Positions 1 through 8,823 of a DNA stretch of 64,000 nucleotides are shown piece by piece. Positions within the stretch are counted from its first letter, which is position 1. The number at the start of each line of letters is the position of its first letter. Source of the stretch: Candidatus Peribacteria bacterium (GTDB taxonomy: Bacteria; Patescibacteriota; Gracilibacteria; Peribacterales; Peribacteraceae); NCBI GenBank assembly GCA_023038255.1, contig CP082927.1:882146-946145 (forward strand). The letters run 5' to 3'. The notes beneath the pieces were generated by a model. That model ran no database searches. It was not told the DNA's origin and was given only the letters and a program-made list of their open reading frames with translations. The position numbers and the translations under genes were made by a program.

Positions 1-40
1 ACATCGCTAAGCTTCCTTTGATTTCTTTTCCACTTCTACA

Positions 41-235
41 ATGCCATTCAAATCAATCGATAAAATAGATGGTTCAGATACAGGCTTAACGCTTGAAGAG
101 ATTTTAACATATACAGAAAGAGCACGCGGACGTCAGTTTGTAGAACCCATGAGAAATGCGATGCAAAGTATTTCCAATATTTCTGCTCTCACAGTAGCCG
201 AAATGATCGACATACTAGACAGATTGGCAAGATAG
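41..235 (+). CDS. Small hypothetical protein (64 aa)
   Basis: A short open frame with no family I recognise. The product is soluble-looking and mostly helical, with acidic and basic residues mixed and no membrane segment or signal peptide. It ends 21 bp before the convergent dus gene. No Shine-Dalgarno sequence precedes the ATG. It is reported because it fills the space before dus and its composition is protein-like, but it could be a chance frame. Confidence 0.4.
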   Translation: MPFKSIDKIDGSDTGLTLEEILTYTERARGRQFVEPMRNAMQSISNISALTVAEMIDILDRLAR

Positions 236-256
236 GAATGTGCAGGAAGAATGAAT

Positions 257-1219
257 TTACCGACCGAACAGAATCTCCTTCGCCCCTGCAAACGTCTCCA
301 CACGCACCAGCTTCTGACGCATGTCGGATGCACCATCAAATCCCTTCACATAGCTAGCCAGGTGCCGGCGCATTTCCAGCATCCCCTTCTGTTCTCCTTT
401 GATTTTGACGGCAAGTTCGCAGTGCTCAAGGATCATCGGGATTTTTTCTTCAAATGTGCGTGGTGCAGAAGAGTCTGCCGAGCCTTTTCCGAGGGTCAGT
501 GCATCGACAATATCGCGCATCACCCACGGATTTCCGAATGTCCCCCGTCCGACCATCACACCGTCGAGATTGCCGATTTTTTCCAGTGCATCTGCAGCAG
601 AATACACATCACCATTGCCGATAACCGGGACCTTCACCGCTTTTTTGAGTTCGTAGATTTTCTCCCAGCGCGCCTTTCCCGTGAACTTATCCTGGAAGGT
701 GCGACCGTGGATCGCAAATGCCTGTGCGCCTGCCTCTTCAAGTTTTTGGCAGAACGGAATCAGTGTTTCATCGGTGTCCCACCCGAGTCGCGTCTTCACG
801 CTGACCGGAATCGAGACTACTTTCACGGTTGCCGCAACAAGCTCAGCAGCAAGTTCCGGCTTGCGGATGAGCGCGGCACCATGACACGAGGACACGACCT
901 TTGCTGCAGGACAGCCCATATTGATATCGATACCATCCGCACCAGCCTGTTCAATGATTTTTGCCGCTTCGAGGAAATGATTCGGATCATGCCCGAACAC
1001 CTGCACAATGAACGGCCGCTCAATAGCGGGATCGAAGTCCATCATTTTCATTGTTTTCTTGCCACCGAACGCGAGCGCATCCGTGCTTAAAAATTCTGTG
1101 TATACCACAGTCTCCGGTGCGATTTTTTTGATGAGCTGACGGTACGATGCATCGGTCACACCCGCCATGGGGGCGAGGGCAACAATGGGGCGCGCGGCAG
1201 TGGACCAGGAAAACGCCAT
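257..1219 (-). CDS. dus: tRNA-dihydrouridine synthase (Dus family)
   Basis: FMN-dependent reductase that converts uridine to dihydrouridine in tRNA D-loops. The 320-aa product has the family opening ALAPMAGVTD (about residues 14-23), the INMGCP motif with the catalytic Cys at about residue 103, and the internal IHGRT and GNGDV segments of the FMN-binding TIM barrel. The start at 1219 is chosen because the conserved barrel begins a few residues later; the frame stays open upstream, but that stretch would add about 30 unconserved residues and run into the divergent pilin gene. It stands alone, convergent with the small gene at 41 and divergent from the T4SS pilin. It cannot be assigned to DusA, B or C from sequence alone. 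Confidence 0.93.
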   Translation of the reverse strand: MAFSWSTAARPIVALAPMAGVTDASYRQLIKKIAPETVVYTEFLSTDALAFGGKKTMKMMDFDPAIERPFIVQVFGHDPNHFLEAAKIIEQAGADGIDINMGCPAAKVVSSCHGAALIRKPELAAELVAATVKVVSIPVSVKTRLGWDTDETLIPFCQKLEEAGAQAFAIHGRTFQDKFTGKARWEKIYELKKAVKVPVIGNGDVYSAADALEKIGNLDGVMVGRGTFGNPWVMRDIVDALTLGKGSADSSAPRTFEEKIPMILEHCELAVKIKGEQKGMLEMRRHLASYVKGFDGASDMRQKLVRVETFAGAKEILFGR

Positions 1220-1314
1220 GAGTGAAAGAAACACAATGTCTTTAAAATGCGAGCCAAAACACGGCTTTGCTCTCCAAGAATAGCGGAAAACTGCGTATCG
1301 TAGAAGCACTTTCC

Positions 1315-1701
1315 ATGCGTAAAGAAGCCCGTTTACCGGCCCTCGCTACTGCCGCCCTGTTCCTGTGGATGGTGACTGCGACCGATGCAGCCTTTGCACA
1401 GTTTCAGGAGGGGGTTGTGGTCAATGGAATCGGCGGATGCAATTTTACGACCGGCTACCTCAGTAGCGCCTGTATTCCGCAGTTTATCGGACATCTCATT
1501 ACCTTCGTGTACAGCTTTGTCGGAACATTTTTCGTCGTGAACGTGATGTACGCCGGCTATCAACTGGCCATCGCATACATTGGCGAAGGAGATAAAGGAG
1601 CTGGAAAAGAACGATTAAAATGGTCTATCGGAGGCCTGGTTGTGGCAACATGTACTTTTCTGATTCTTGATCTCGTCCTCTACGTCGTCCTCGGAACCTA
1701 A
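1315..1701 (+). CDS. Type IV secretion system pilin-like protein (VirB2/TrbC type)
   Basis: A 128-aa small membrane protein with an N-terminal signal sequence (about residues 8-28, ending near AFAQ) followed by two hydrophobic segments. Between the segments is a short charged loop with a GEGDKGAGKERLKW-like stretch, typical of the two-helix VirB2/TrbC pilin fold found in CPR T4SS loci. The ATG at 1315 is preferred over an upstream ATG because the signal peptide starts just after it. It begins a plus-strand run with the permease at 1734, and PrgI-like and TraC-like genes follow at 5.9-7.3 kb. The assignment rests on architecture and context rather than strict motifs. Confidence 0.7.
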   Translation: MRKEARLPALATAALFLWMVTATDAAFAQFQEGVVVNGIGGCNFTTGYLSSACIPQFIGHLITFVYSFVGTFFVVNVMYAGYQLAIAYIGEGDKGAGKERLKWSIGGLVVATCTFLILDLVLYVVLGT

Positions 1702-1733
1702 ACCTTAACCTCAATCTCATCCCTCCCACCCGT

Positions 1734-2996
1734 ATGGCTTCCAAGAAAAAGGCAGCAGACAACTTCACCTCCTTCCGCATCCTCGGAAAGCGGGCACAGG
1801 ATTTATTCCTCAAAGCAAAGGAGCTGAAAAAACGTGACACGGCGGGCGCGGAGCTGATGGATGTCGACGAACAGACCGGTGAACCCGATCTGACAGTTCG
1901 TTTCTCCCTGCTGAACATTGTGCAGGTGACGCTCATTATTCTCGCCATTGGCGTCGGCGCATGGATGCTTGTCATCATGCGCGACAAACTGATTCTCATG
2001 CTGCTTGCGTTCTTTGTGGCGGCGATTATTGATCCGGGTGTGCGGATGATGGAACGGATGGGATTTCCGCGCGGTATCGGCGTGCTGATCCACTATTTTT
2101 TGGCACTCTGTATCTTCCTGTTCCTGGTCCTCTCCTTCATTCCGATCATCGCGACCCAGCTGCAGCAGATTGCAATTCTTATTAATGACAGCGTGAACGC
2201 CTTCCTCACAAACCCGCAGATTTCTCTGCCGCTTGTGGGACCGGATGTCAATCAGCAGCTCACAGAGTTTGTCCGTGTGACACTCGAAAACCTCTCCATC
2301 AACCGCTTTACGGATGCATTGCAGACGGTGAGTACAAACATGACCTCTATTGCGCAGGGCTCCTTTGCATTTGCAACAAAAGTAGCGGGCAGCGTGCTCG
2401 ATTTCTTTGTGAATATGGTCATTGTGCTGGTGCTCGCATTCTTCATTCAGCTCGAGCGTGAACATCTGCGCTCCTGGTACAGAAGCTTCTTCCCGCCGCG
2501 TTACCGCGCATACATGGATACGAAGACAGAAGCGATGCAGCAGAAGATCGGACAGTGGGCACGCGGACAGATGCTGCTTGGCCTCAGCATCGGCCTGCTC
2601 GTGTTTGTGGCTCTTACGATTCTGCGCATGCCGTATGCGGCGACACTGTCGATCCTTGCAGGATTCACGGAATTCATTCCGTATGTCGGCCCCTTCATTG
2701 CAGCGATCCCGTCCGTACTGATTGCACTGACAGAAGGCGGGTTTGTCTGGGCACTGATTATTGCCGGCGTGTACTACGTCATTCAGTGGTGTGAAAATAA
2801 TCTCCTCGTACCCCTCATCATGAAGCGTGCGGTCGGCCTCTCGCCGATTGCCATCATCTTTGCGATGCTCACTGCCCTCAGCTTCCCGACCATCATCCAC
2901 CCGATCCTCGGCCTTCTGCTGGCAGTTCCCGTCACCACTATTATTACCATCTTCCTGGATGACTTCCGCCGCACTCCTCCAACGCACAAGCAGTGA
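1734..2996 (+). CDS. AI-2E family transporter (PerM/YdiK-like permease)
   Basis: Polytopic membrane protein of 420 aa, the usual size for the AI-2E/PerM family. A roughly 60-residue hydrophilic N-terminus precedes paired helices at about residues 60-130, a long periplasmic-type segment, then a cluster of helices at about 220-400. The family signature region GFTEFIPYVGPFIAAIPS and the later ENNLLVPLIMKRAVGLSP segment are present. Members export small molecules or act as Na+/H+ antiporters; the substrate cannot be read from sequence. It lies 32 bp after the pilin gene, with a C-rich spacer and no Shine-Dalgarno sequence, so co-transcription is likely. Confidence 0.88.
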   Translation: MASKKKAADNFTSFRILGKRAQDLFLKAKELKKRDTAGAELMDVDEQTGEPDLTVRFSLLNIVQVTLIILAIGVGAWMLVIMRDKLILMLLAFFVAAIIDPGVRMMERMGFPRGIGVLIHYFLALCIFLFLVLSFIPIIATQLQQIAILINDSVNAFLTNPQISLPLVGPDVNQQLTEFVRVTLENLSINRFTDALQTVSTNMTSIAQGSFAFATKVAGSVLDFFVNMVIVLVLAFFIQLEREHLRSWYRSFFPPRYRAYMDTKTEAMQQKIGQWARGQMLLGLSIGLLVFVALTILRMPYAATLSILAGFTEFIPYVGPFIAAIPSVLIALTEGGFVWALIIAGVYYVIQWCENNLLVPLIMKRAVGLSPIAIIFAMLTALSFPTIIHPILGLLLAVPVTTIITIFLDDFRRTPPTHKQ

Positions 2997-3099
2997 AGAC
3001 ATCTTTTCTTTGCATTGCCCAAAAAGAACACGTTTTTGGAGCCTGCACAGTTCCGCCGGAACCAAGAAATATGATAAAATCTCCGGAAGTTAGTTGTGT

Positions 3100-3126
3100 A
3101 TAGCACTCTCCATGCTAGAGTGATAA
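3100..3126 (+). promoter_or_regulatory. CIRCE operator upstream of clpC
   Basis: Inverted repeat ATAGCACTC-N9-GAGTGATAA, differing from the CIRCE consensus (TTAGCACTC-N9-GAGTGCTAA) at one position in each arm and with the exact 9-nt spacer. CIRCE is the operator of the HrcA repressor, which is encoded at 52846-53559. A second copy lies at the hrcA promoter. The site is 65 nt before the clpC start codon. Confidence 0.88.
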
Positions 3127-3144
3127 TTCCCTCTAATACGACTC

Positions 3145-3186
3145 CCCATAACCCATAACCCATAACTCGTAACCCATAACCCATCC
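3145..3186 (+). repeat. Heptanucleotide tandem repeat (CCCATAA type) before clpC
   Basis: Six in-phase 7-nt units: CCCATAA three times, CTCGTAA, CCCATAA, CCCATCC. They end 4 nt before the clpC ATG. The same degenerate unit recurs at 27934, 29257, 33885, 35632, 43969 and 63733. Confidence 0.9.
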
Positions 3187-3190
3187 CGTT

Positions 3191-5785
3191 ATGCACCCCT
3201 TCGACCGCTTCACCCCGAACGCAAAGCTCGCACTGCAGATTGCAGAGCAGGAAGCAAAGACGATGCAGAATACCTACATCGGGACGGAGCACCTGTTACT
3301 GGGCTTACTCAGCATTCCAAAATCACTCGCCTTCTCTATTTTTACCGGAGCCGGCGTCACACTGGAGAATGTCCGCATTCTTCTGAAGGCCTCGAAAACG
3401 CCGAGCATTGAGGGCAAGCACGTGAAGCACGGGCTCTCCACATTTTTGCACACGGTGATTGAGCAGTCTGTGGTGACCGCACACAAATTCCGCCACACGA
3501 ACGTGGGCACAGAACATTTGCTTTACGCCCTTGTCTCCACCGGAAAAAACGCCGGTACGATTCTGCTGGAAAACATGCAGGTCGATCCGGAAGAACTGAA
3601 GTCGCACATTGAAGAAATGTTCGGTCAGATTTCCCAGTTCCGCCAGCAGAATAAGAATGTCGAACAGTCACTGGAATCATTCTTCCACGGACTGCAGGGT
3701 GCCATTGCCGGCAGTCAGCCGACCGGTGCAGAACCGGAGGGCCTGAAGCGCCGCCGTGGTGACGGAAACAGCAAGACTCCTGCACTTGATTACTTTACAG
3801 ATGACCTCGTTGGAAAGGCGCGCGAGAATAAGATCGACCCGATTATCGGACGCGACAATGAGATTGAACGCGTGATCCATATCCTCAACCGCAAGACAAA
3901 AAATAACCCTGTGCTGATTGGTGAACCGGGTGTCGGAAAGACCGCGATTGTCGAAGGTCTCGCACAGAGAATTGCAACCGGCAAGGTTCCCGACTCTCTC
4001 AAAAACAAGCGCGTGCTCGTGCTGAATCTGGGATCACTCGTAGCGGGTACCAAGTACCGCGGTGAATTTGAGCAGCGGTTTGAAGACATTATCAAAGAGG
4101 CAGTCCAGAGCGACAAACAGATCATCCTTTTCATTGATGAAATCCACACGGTGGTCGGCGCTGGAAGTGCAGAAGGATCGCTCGATGCTGCAAATATTCT
4201 CAAGCCCGCCCTCAGCCGCGCCACCATTCAGGTGATTGGCGCAACCACTCTCGACGAGTATCGCACAGTGGAAAAAGACCGCGCCCTCGAGCGCAGATTC
4301 CAGCCGGTGCAGGTCGATGAGCCGACACTCAAAGACACCGTGGAAATCCTCAAGGGGCTCAAGCAGTCTTTCGAACAATTCCATCACCTCTCGATTGGTG
4401 ACGATGCCATTGAAGCTGCTGTACAACTCAGCAACCGCTACCTGACAGAACGTTTCCTGCCGGACAAAGCGATTGACGTGATTGATGAAGCATCCGCCGG
4501 AAAGAGCCTCCAGCACGCACGGATTTCCCCAGAACTCCAGGCTGTAGAAGATAAGCTGGAAACACTCGGACTGAAGCAGCAGGAAGCCGTAAAGGAGCAG
4601 AAGTACCATCAGGCACTCAAGCTCAAGCAGGAACAGCAGGAACTCAAAGAACAGCGCGAACGCATGCTTGCCGCTGCAGACGGTGACAAGCGCACGCCGG
4701 TCGCCATCACGCCTGATGATATCGCGGCTGTGGTTGCCCGCATGACGGGTGTTCCAGTTATGAAAATGATGAAGCCGGAAGTGAAGCGTCTCGCAACCCT
4801 CGAACAGATTCTCCGCGCCCATGTGATTGGTCAGGACGATGCGATCCGCAAAGTCTCCCGGGCCATCCGACGGTCCAGAGTCGGTATCGGCGACAGCCGC
4901 CGCCCGATCGGCTCCTTCCTCTTCCTGGGACCCACAGGAGTCGGAAAGACAGAGCTTGTCCGCACACTGGCACGCGAAGTCTTCCACCGCGACGACGCGC
5001 TGATCAAAATCGACATGTCCGAGTTCATGGAGCGCCACAACGTCTCACGTCTCATTGGCGCCACAGCAGGCTACGTGGGGTACGAAGAAGGAGGTCAGCT
5101 GACCGAAGCTGTCCGCCGCAAGCCATACTCCGTTGTGCTCTTCGATGAAGTGGAGAAAGCTCACCCGGAATTCTTCAATCTCCTCCTCCAGATTCTGGAG
5201 GACGGCACCCTCACCGACGGTCAGGGAAAGGTGGTCGACTTCAGAAACACGATCATCGTGATGACGTCGAACATCGGTGCTGCAAAGCTGACGAAGCAGG
5301 CTGCGAAGATCGGCTTCAAGCTGGAAGATGAAGCACAGAGTGAAGAGAGTGAATATGAAGCAAAGCGCCAGGAAGTGATTGCAGAACTCAAAGACAACAT
5401 GCGTCCGGAGTTCCTCAACCGCATCGATCATATTATTGTCTTCAACGCACTCAATCAGGTGCATATCCGCAAGATTGTGAAGACACATCTGGAAGAACTT
5501 GAGAAGCGCCTGAAGGAGCAGGGCTACGGACTGGAGATTGAACAGAAGGCTATCAATGTATTGGCGACCAAGGGCTTCGATCCGGAATACGGCGCCCGTC
5601 CGGTCCGCCGCGTCATCCAGGAACTCGTGGAAGATGAAATTGCGGAAGATATTCTGAAAGGTGTGTTCCACAAAGGAGATATCATCAAAGTTATCCGCAA
5701 ATCTGATGAAAAACTGGAATTAATGCACGGAAAGGCCAAAAAGGGCAGTTCTGTGAAGGAAGAACTGGAAATGGCGATCGTCTAA
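3191..5785 (+). CDS. clpC: ATP-dependent Clp protease ATP-binding subunit ClpC
   Basis: Hexameric AAA+ unfoldase that feeds substrates to ClpP. The 864-aa product has the double Clp N-domain repeat (about residues 5-145), D1 with Walker A GEPGVGKT (about 244-251) and Walker B ILFIDEIH, a short coiled middle domain rich in Gln/Glu/Lys (about 440-500), and D2 with Walker [10 protein letters not shown] (about 580) and [11 protein letters not shown]. An IGF tripeptide near residue 708 sits where the ClpP-docking loop is expected. No ClpP is encoded in the window. The upstream CIRCE operator predicts HrcA-controlled heat induction rather than CtsR control. A heptamer repeat separates the operator from the start codon. 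Confidence 0.97.
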   Translation: MHPFDRFTPNAKLALQIAEQEAKTMQNTYIGTEHLLLGLLSIPKSLAFSIFTGAGVTLENVRILLKASKTPSIEGKHVKHGLSTFLHTVIEQSVVTAHKFRHTNVGTEHLLYALVSTGKNAGTILLENMQVDPEELKSHIEEMFGQISQFRQQNKNVEQSLESFFHGLQGAIAGSQPTGAEPEGLKRRRGDGNSKTPALDYFTDDLVGKARENKIDPIIGRDNEIERVIHILNRKTKNNPVLIGEPGVGKTAIVEGLAQRIATGKVPDSLKNKRVLVLNLGSLVAGTKYRGEFEQRFEDIIKEAVQSDKQIILFIDEIHTVVGAGSAEGSLDAANILKPALSRATIQVIGATTLDEYRTVEKDRALERRFQPVQVDEPTLKDTVEILKGLKQSFEQFHHLSIGDDAIEAAVQLSNRYLTERFLPDKAIDVIDEASAGKSLQHARISPELQAVEDKLETLGLKQQEAVKEQKYHQALKLKQEQQELKEQRERMLAAADGDKRTPVAITPDDIAAVVARMTGVPVMKMMKPEVKRLATLEQILRAHVIGQDDAIRKVSRAIRRSRVGIGDSRRPIGSFLFLGPTGVGKTELVRTLAREVFHRDDALIKIDMSEFMERHNVSRLIGATAGYVGYEEGGQLTEAVRRKPYSVVLFDEVEKAHPEFFNLLLQILEDGTLTDGQGKVVDFRNTIIVMTSNIGAAKLTKQAAKIGFKLEDEAQSEESEYEAKRQEVIAELKDNMRPEFLNRIDHIIVFNALNQVHIRKIVKTHLEELEKRLKEQGYGLEIEQKAINVLATKGFDPEYGARPVRRVIQELVEDEIAEDILKGVFHKGDIIKVIRKSDEKLELMHGKAKKGSSVKEELEMAIV

Positions 5786-5798
5786 ACATGCCTGAAAC

Positions 5799-5837
5799 GG
5801 GGTGTCTGAGCCAAAGACTGGTTCGGCACCCCTTTTT
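5799..5837 (+). terminator. Rho-independent terminator after clpC
   Basis: GGGGTG and CACCCC arms with an imperfect inner stem, directly followed by five T. It lies 13 nt past the clpC stop and just before a TATACT -10 for the next gene. Confidence 0.85.
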
Positions 5838-5873
5838 CTGCTATACTAAACAGATTTCCTGACACACATATCC

Positions 5874-6545
5874 ATGCCGATTGAACCCATCAAAATCCCG
5901 CAGAACGTCTACATTGAGGACCGCATTGTCGGCCCTCTGACCCTCAAGCAGGTGATCATCTGCGCGCTGGGTGGTGGTTTCAGCTACGCGATGTTCGTCT
6001 CCATCAGTCAGGCATACGGCGCTATCGCAATCCCCCTCCAGATTCTCATCTGGTTCCCGGCCGCTCTCTCTGTCATCTTTGCATTCGTGCGCATCAATGA
6101 CCTCAGCATGATGCGCCTGTGCCTTCTTCTTCTGGAGCGCATGAACAAACCGAGCACCAGAACATGGGCACCGCGCCGCGGTATTATCATCAACGTCCGT
6201 ACATTCCACACGGTGGCCGAGGACAAAACGGCACGCCGTCCTGTTGTTGCAGAAAAGAAAGTACAGAGACTCGATGAACTGAGCGACCTGCTGGACCTGC
6301 ATACAGGAAACGCACCGGTCCCGCCGCCTGTTCCTGCTCCCGTCAGTGATGATGAACTGTTCTCCGGTGGCGAACCGCTTGATACTGATGAGGAACTGAT
6401 GAGTGGCGACAACCCGAATGTGATCCGGCGTCCTGTCGATACAACGCGCATTTCTGTCAGCCCCGCTGTGAACGGCCAGAGTGTGGACGGTGTTGCCCCC
6501 GTCACCGGTTCCGTCTCGATTTTCCGTGATATCTCCCCCGCCTGA
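5874..6545 (+). CDS. PrgI-family T4SS membrane protein
   Basis: A 223-aa protein. The first 100 residues match the PrgI pattern seen in Gram-positive and CPR conjugation-like loci: an IPQNVYIEDRIVGPLT opening, two adjacent transmembrane helices at about residues 24-72, then LLERMNKPSTRTWAPRRG. The remaining 120 residues are a hydrophilic, Pro/Asp/Ser-rich tail of unknown role. A TATACT -10 lies at 5842-5847. The gene is 1 nt from the TraC-like gene, implying a coupled pair. PrgI proteins are inner-membrane T4SS components normally encoded next to the VirB4/TraC ATPase. Confidence 0.78.
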   Translation: MPIEPIKIPQNVYIEDRIVGPLTLKQVIICALGGGFSYAMFVSISQAYGAIAIPLQILIWFPAALSVIFAFVRINDLSMMRLCLLLLERMNKPSTRTWAPRRGIIINVRTFHTVAEDKTARRPVVAEKKVQRLDELSDLLDLHTGNAPVPPPVPAPVSDDELFSGGEPLDTDEELMSGDNPNVIRRPVDTTRISVSPAVNGQSVDGVAPVTGSVSIFRDISPA

Positions 6546-6546
6546 C

Positions 6547-7263
6547 ATGCCAGACAAAGAACCTAAAAGCACCGTGCGCACACGCAAGAACACCAGCAAG
6601 CTCTCCACGCAGCGCTCGCTCCCGGTCGGCGAAGTCCGCAACAATACAATCATCCTGAAAAACGGCGGCATGCGTGCCGTTCTTGCGGTCGAAGCGCTGA
6701 ACTTTAATCTCAAAAGCGAAACGGAGCAGCAGGGAATCATCGCCGGATACGGCGCGTTTGTGAACACGCTCACCTTCCCGCTGCAGATTGTCATCCGCTC
6801 CACCCGCACGAATATCGATGAATACCTGGCAGTGGTAAAAGGTATCGGTGAAAAGCAGGAGAACGAACTCCTCCGCAACCAGACACTTTCCTATGTGCTC
6901 TTCATGCAGAAACTGATCGAGATGGCCGACATCATGCAGAAGCGCTTTTATGTCATTGTGCCCATTGACCACACCGACCGTAAGAAAACGATGTTTGAGC
7001 AGTTCTTTGACTGGCTCCATCCGGATGACAGTGCCGCGAAAGCGAGCATCCGCAGCCACGAATTCACAACCGCTGCAGCCAAGCTCAACGAGCGCGTGGA
7101 CCTGATTTCCTCCGGCCTCAGCAACATCGGGCTTCACGTAAAGCGCCTGGAAACCCGCGATCTCATTGAAATGCTCTATCAGACCTACAACCCGAAAACG
7201 AGCCAGAACCAGAAGATTCCGAAGAGTATGGAAGATTTGGGGCTGGAAGCCACCGCGCTCTGA
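6547..7263 (+). CDS. TraC-like T4SS protein (no ATPase domain)
   Basis: A 238-aa protein resembling the N-terminal, non-catalytic region of TraC/VirB4 proteins: a beta-rich start (VGEVRNNTIILKNGGMRAVL), then the region about NLKSETEQQGIIAGYGAFVNTL and FPLQIVIRSTRTNIDEYL, which in VirB4 homologues precedes the ATPase. No Walker A is present and the frame closes before any P-loop domain. It starts 1 nt after the prgI stop. The next gene is rpsA with its own promoter, so a VirB4 ATPase is not adjacent. In CPR genomes stand-alone TraC-like domains do occur, so this need not be a truncation. Confidence 0.65.
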   Translation: MPDKEPKSTVRTRKNTSKLSTQRSLPVGEVRNNTIILKNGGMRAVLAVEALNFNLKSETEQQGIIAGYGAFVNTLTFPLQIVIRSTRTNIDEYLAVVKGIGEKQENELLRNQTLSYVLFMQKLIEMADIMQKRFYVIVPIDHTDRKKTMFEQFFDWLHPDDSAAKASIRSHEFTTAAAKLNERVDLISSGLSNIGLHVKRLETRDLIEMLYQTYNPKTSQNQKIPKSMEDLGLEATAL

Positions 7264-7278
7264 GGAAAACGGTGATAA

Positions 7279-7307
7279 TTGACAAATAGGCTTCATAGAA
7301 GCATACT
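7279..7307 (+). promoter_or_regulatory. Promoter of rpsA
   Basis: TTGACA (7279-7284), 17-nt spacer, CATACT (7302-7307). It is the best sigma70-type promoter in this part of the window. The transcript would have a leader of roughly 65 nt containing a GTGCT/AGCAC hairpin at 7321-7341, which could be a site for autogenous control by S1; that role is inference. Confidence 0.82.
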
Positions 7308-7381
7308 GTCGGTCGATTTGGTGCTGCTCGTGCAAGAGCACTGATCGCCTTTTTATTCTCTCCCCTTGCACCCCAGTTTTT

Positions 7382-8719
7382 ATGTCCCCAAAAACACTCG
7401 TCAAAGAACCAGTGAACGCACTGATGGAGAAGCTCATGGAGCAGTCTCCTGCTATTTTCCGTCCGCGTCCGGGCGAACTTGTGGAAGGCATTGTCGTCTT
7501 CCGCGGGAAGAACAAACTCCTCCTCGATATCCAGGGTGTCGCTACCGGTATCATCTCTGGCCGCGAACTCCGCGATTCATTCAACACCTTCAAGGAACTG
7601 GCAGTCGGCGACACCGTCGGCGCACTGGTGCTTGAAGATGAAAACGATGAAGGACTCGTTGTTCTGAGCCTCCGCATGGCGTCTCAGCGCAAGGCATGGG
7701 ATCGTTTCCACAAGCTGATTGAAGGAGAGCGCACCATGAAATTCACCGCTCAGGAAGCAAACAAGGGTGGTCTTATTGCCAACATCGACGGCATCCGCGC
7801 CTTCCTCCCGGTCTCTCAGCTCGCTCCGGTCAACTACCCGCGCGTCAACAACGCCGACTCCGGAGAAATCATCAACCGCCTCGCAAAGTTTATTGGTCAC
7901 ACCTTCACGGTCAAAATCGTGACGATGGATCAGGAAGCAGGAAAGATCGTTGTCTCTGAGCGTGACGCGATGGCTGAAGAGCGCTCCAAGGCTCTCGAAG
8001 GTCTCGCAATCGGCGCAGAGAAAGACGGTATCATTTCCGGTATTGTGAAATTCGGCGTCTTTGTGACCTTTGATGGTCTCGAAGGTCTCGTGCACATTTC
8101 TGAAATCGCCTGGGGCCATGTGAAGAACCCGGCTGAATACGCAGAAATGGGTGACCGCGTCCGCGTCAAAGTCATTGGCGTCGATGGCGACAAGCTCAGC
8201 CTCTCCATCAAGCAGCTCACGAAGGACCCATGGGAAGAGGTTGCTGAGCGCTACCCTGTTGGAAAGAAAGTATCCGGAACCGTCGTGCGCTTTGCAGACT
8301 ACGGTGCCTTCCTCCGCCTGGAGAAGGACATCAACGGTCTCGTGCACCTCTCCGAAATCGCCCACCACAAAGTGGCTGATCCGTCCGAGGCCCTGACCAT
8401 CGGTCAGAAGGTTGAAGCACAGGTCATCAACATTGATGTCGACGAACGCCGCATCGGTCTCTCCATCAAAGCTCTCCAGCCAATCGACAAAGAGACACTT
8501 GAGCGTATCCAGCGCGAACAGGCTGAGGAAGAGGCGGCAAAGGCAAAAGATTCCGACGATGCCAAGGATTCCGAGGAAAAATTGGAAGGCTTCGTAGCCA
8601 GCAAGGATGGCAAGAAGTACTACGATGCAAACACAGCGGCTGCAAAGAAGATCAAGGACGAGAACCGCGTGGAATTCAAGACTTCAGAAGAGGCAGAAGC
8701 AGCAGGTTACACTGCGTAA
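7382..8719 (+). CDS. rpsA: 30S ribosomal protein S1
   Basis: RNA-binding ribosomal protein that helps recruit mRNA to the 30S subunit. The 445-aa product contains four S1 (OB-fold) repeats at about residues 25-95, 110-180, 195-265 and 282-352; repeats three and four carry the typical GVFVTFDG-LEGLVHISE and GAFLRLEKDINGLVHLSE signatures. An acidic Ala/Glu/Lys tail follows, with a short C-terminal segment. Six-repeat S1 is usual in Proteobacteria; four-repeat forms are usual in Gram-positive bacteria and occur in CPR. The start was chosen as the first ATG after the promoter and leader; there is no clear Shine-Dalgarno sequence. Confidence 0.95.
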   Translation: MSPKTLVKEPVNALMEKLMEQSPAIFRPRPGELVEGIVVFRGKNKLLLDIQGVATGIISGRELRDSFNTFKELAVGDTVGALVLEDENDEGLVVLSLRMASQRKAWDRFHKLIEGERTMKFTAQEANKGGLIANIDGIRAFLPVSQLAPVNYPRVNNADSGEIINRLAKFIGHTFTVKIVTMDQEAGKIVVSERDAMAEERSKALEGLAIGAEKDGIISGIVKFGVFVTFDGLEGLVHISEIAWGHVKNPAEYAEMGDRVRVKVIGVDGDKLSLSIKQLTKDPWEEVAERYPVGKKVSGTVVRFADYGAFLRLEKDINGLVHLSEIAHHKVADPSEALTIGQKVEAQVINIDVDERRIGLSIKALQPIDKETLERIQREQAEEEAAKAKDSDDAKDSEEKLEGFVASKDGKKYYDANTAAAKKIKDENRVEFKTSEEAEAAGYTA

Positions 8720-8736
8720 TGACTGCTTTATAACTC

Positions 8737-8784
8737 ATGAAAATCGGAGGGATGCGTGACGACCGTCATCCCTCCGATTTTCAT
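8737..8784 (+). terminator. Perfect 18-bp hairpin after rpsA
   Basis: Two perfectly complementary 18-nt arms (8737-8754 and 8767-8784) flank a 12-nt loop, starting 17 nt after the rpsA stop. The 3' arm contains TTTT, but no clean U-tract follows the stem. It is most likely the rpsA terminator or a 3'-end stabilising hairpin. Confidence 0.75.
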
Positions 8785-8823
8785 ATAGGTCGATTGTGTC
8801 TCTTCCGTTACTCTGTCATTCCC

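Noticed and set aside
1803-3065. 420-codon open frame antisense to the AI-2E permease
   Set aside because: The product is Cys/His/Asn-rich and shadows a clear membrane protein gene.
3145-3186. CRISPR array
   Set aside because: Units are 7 nt and contiguous without spacers; no cas genes are present.
6547-7263. VirB4 ATPase
   Set aside because: The N-terminal TraC/VirB4-like region is present but there is no Walker A or B motif.
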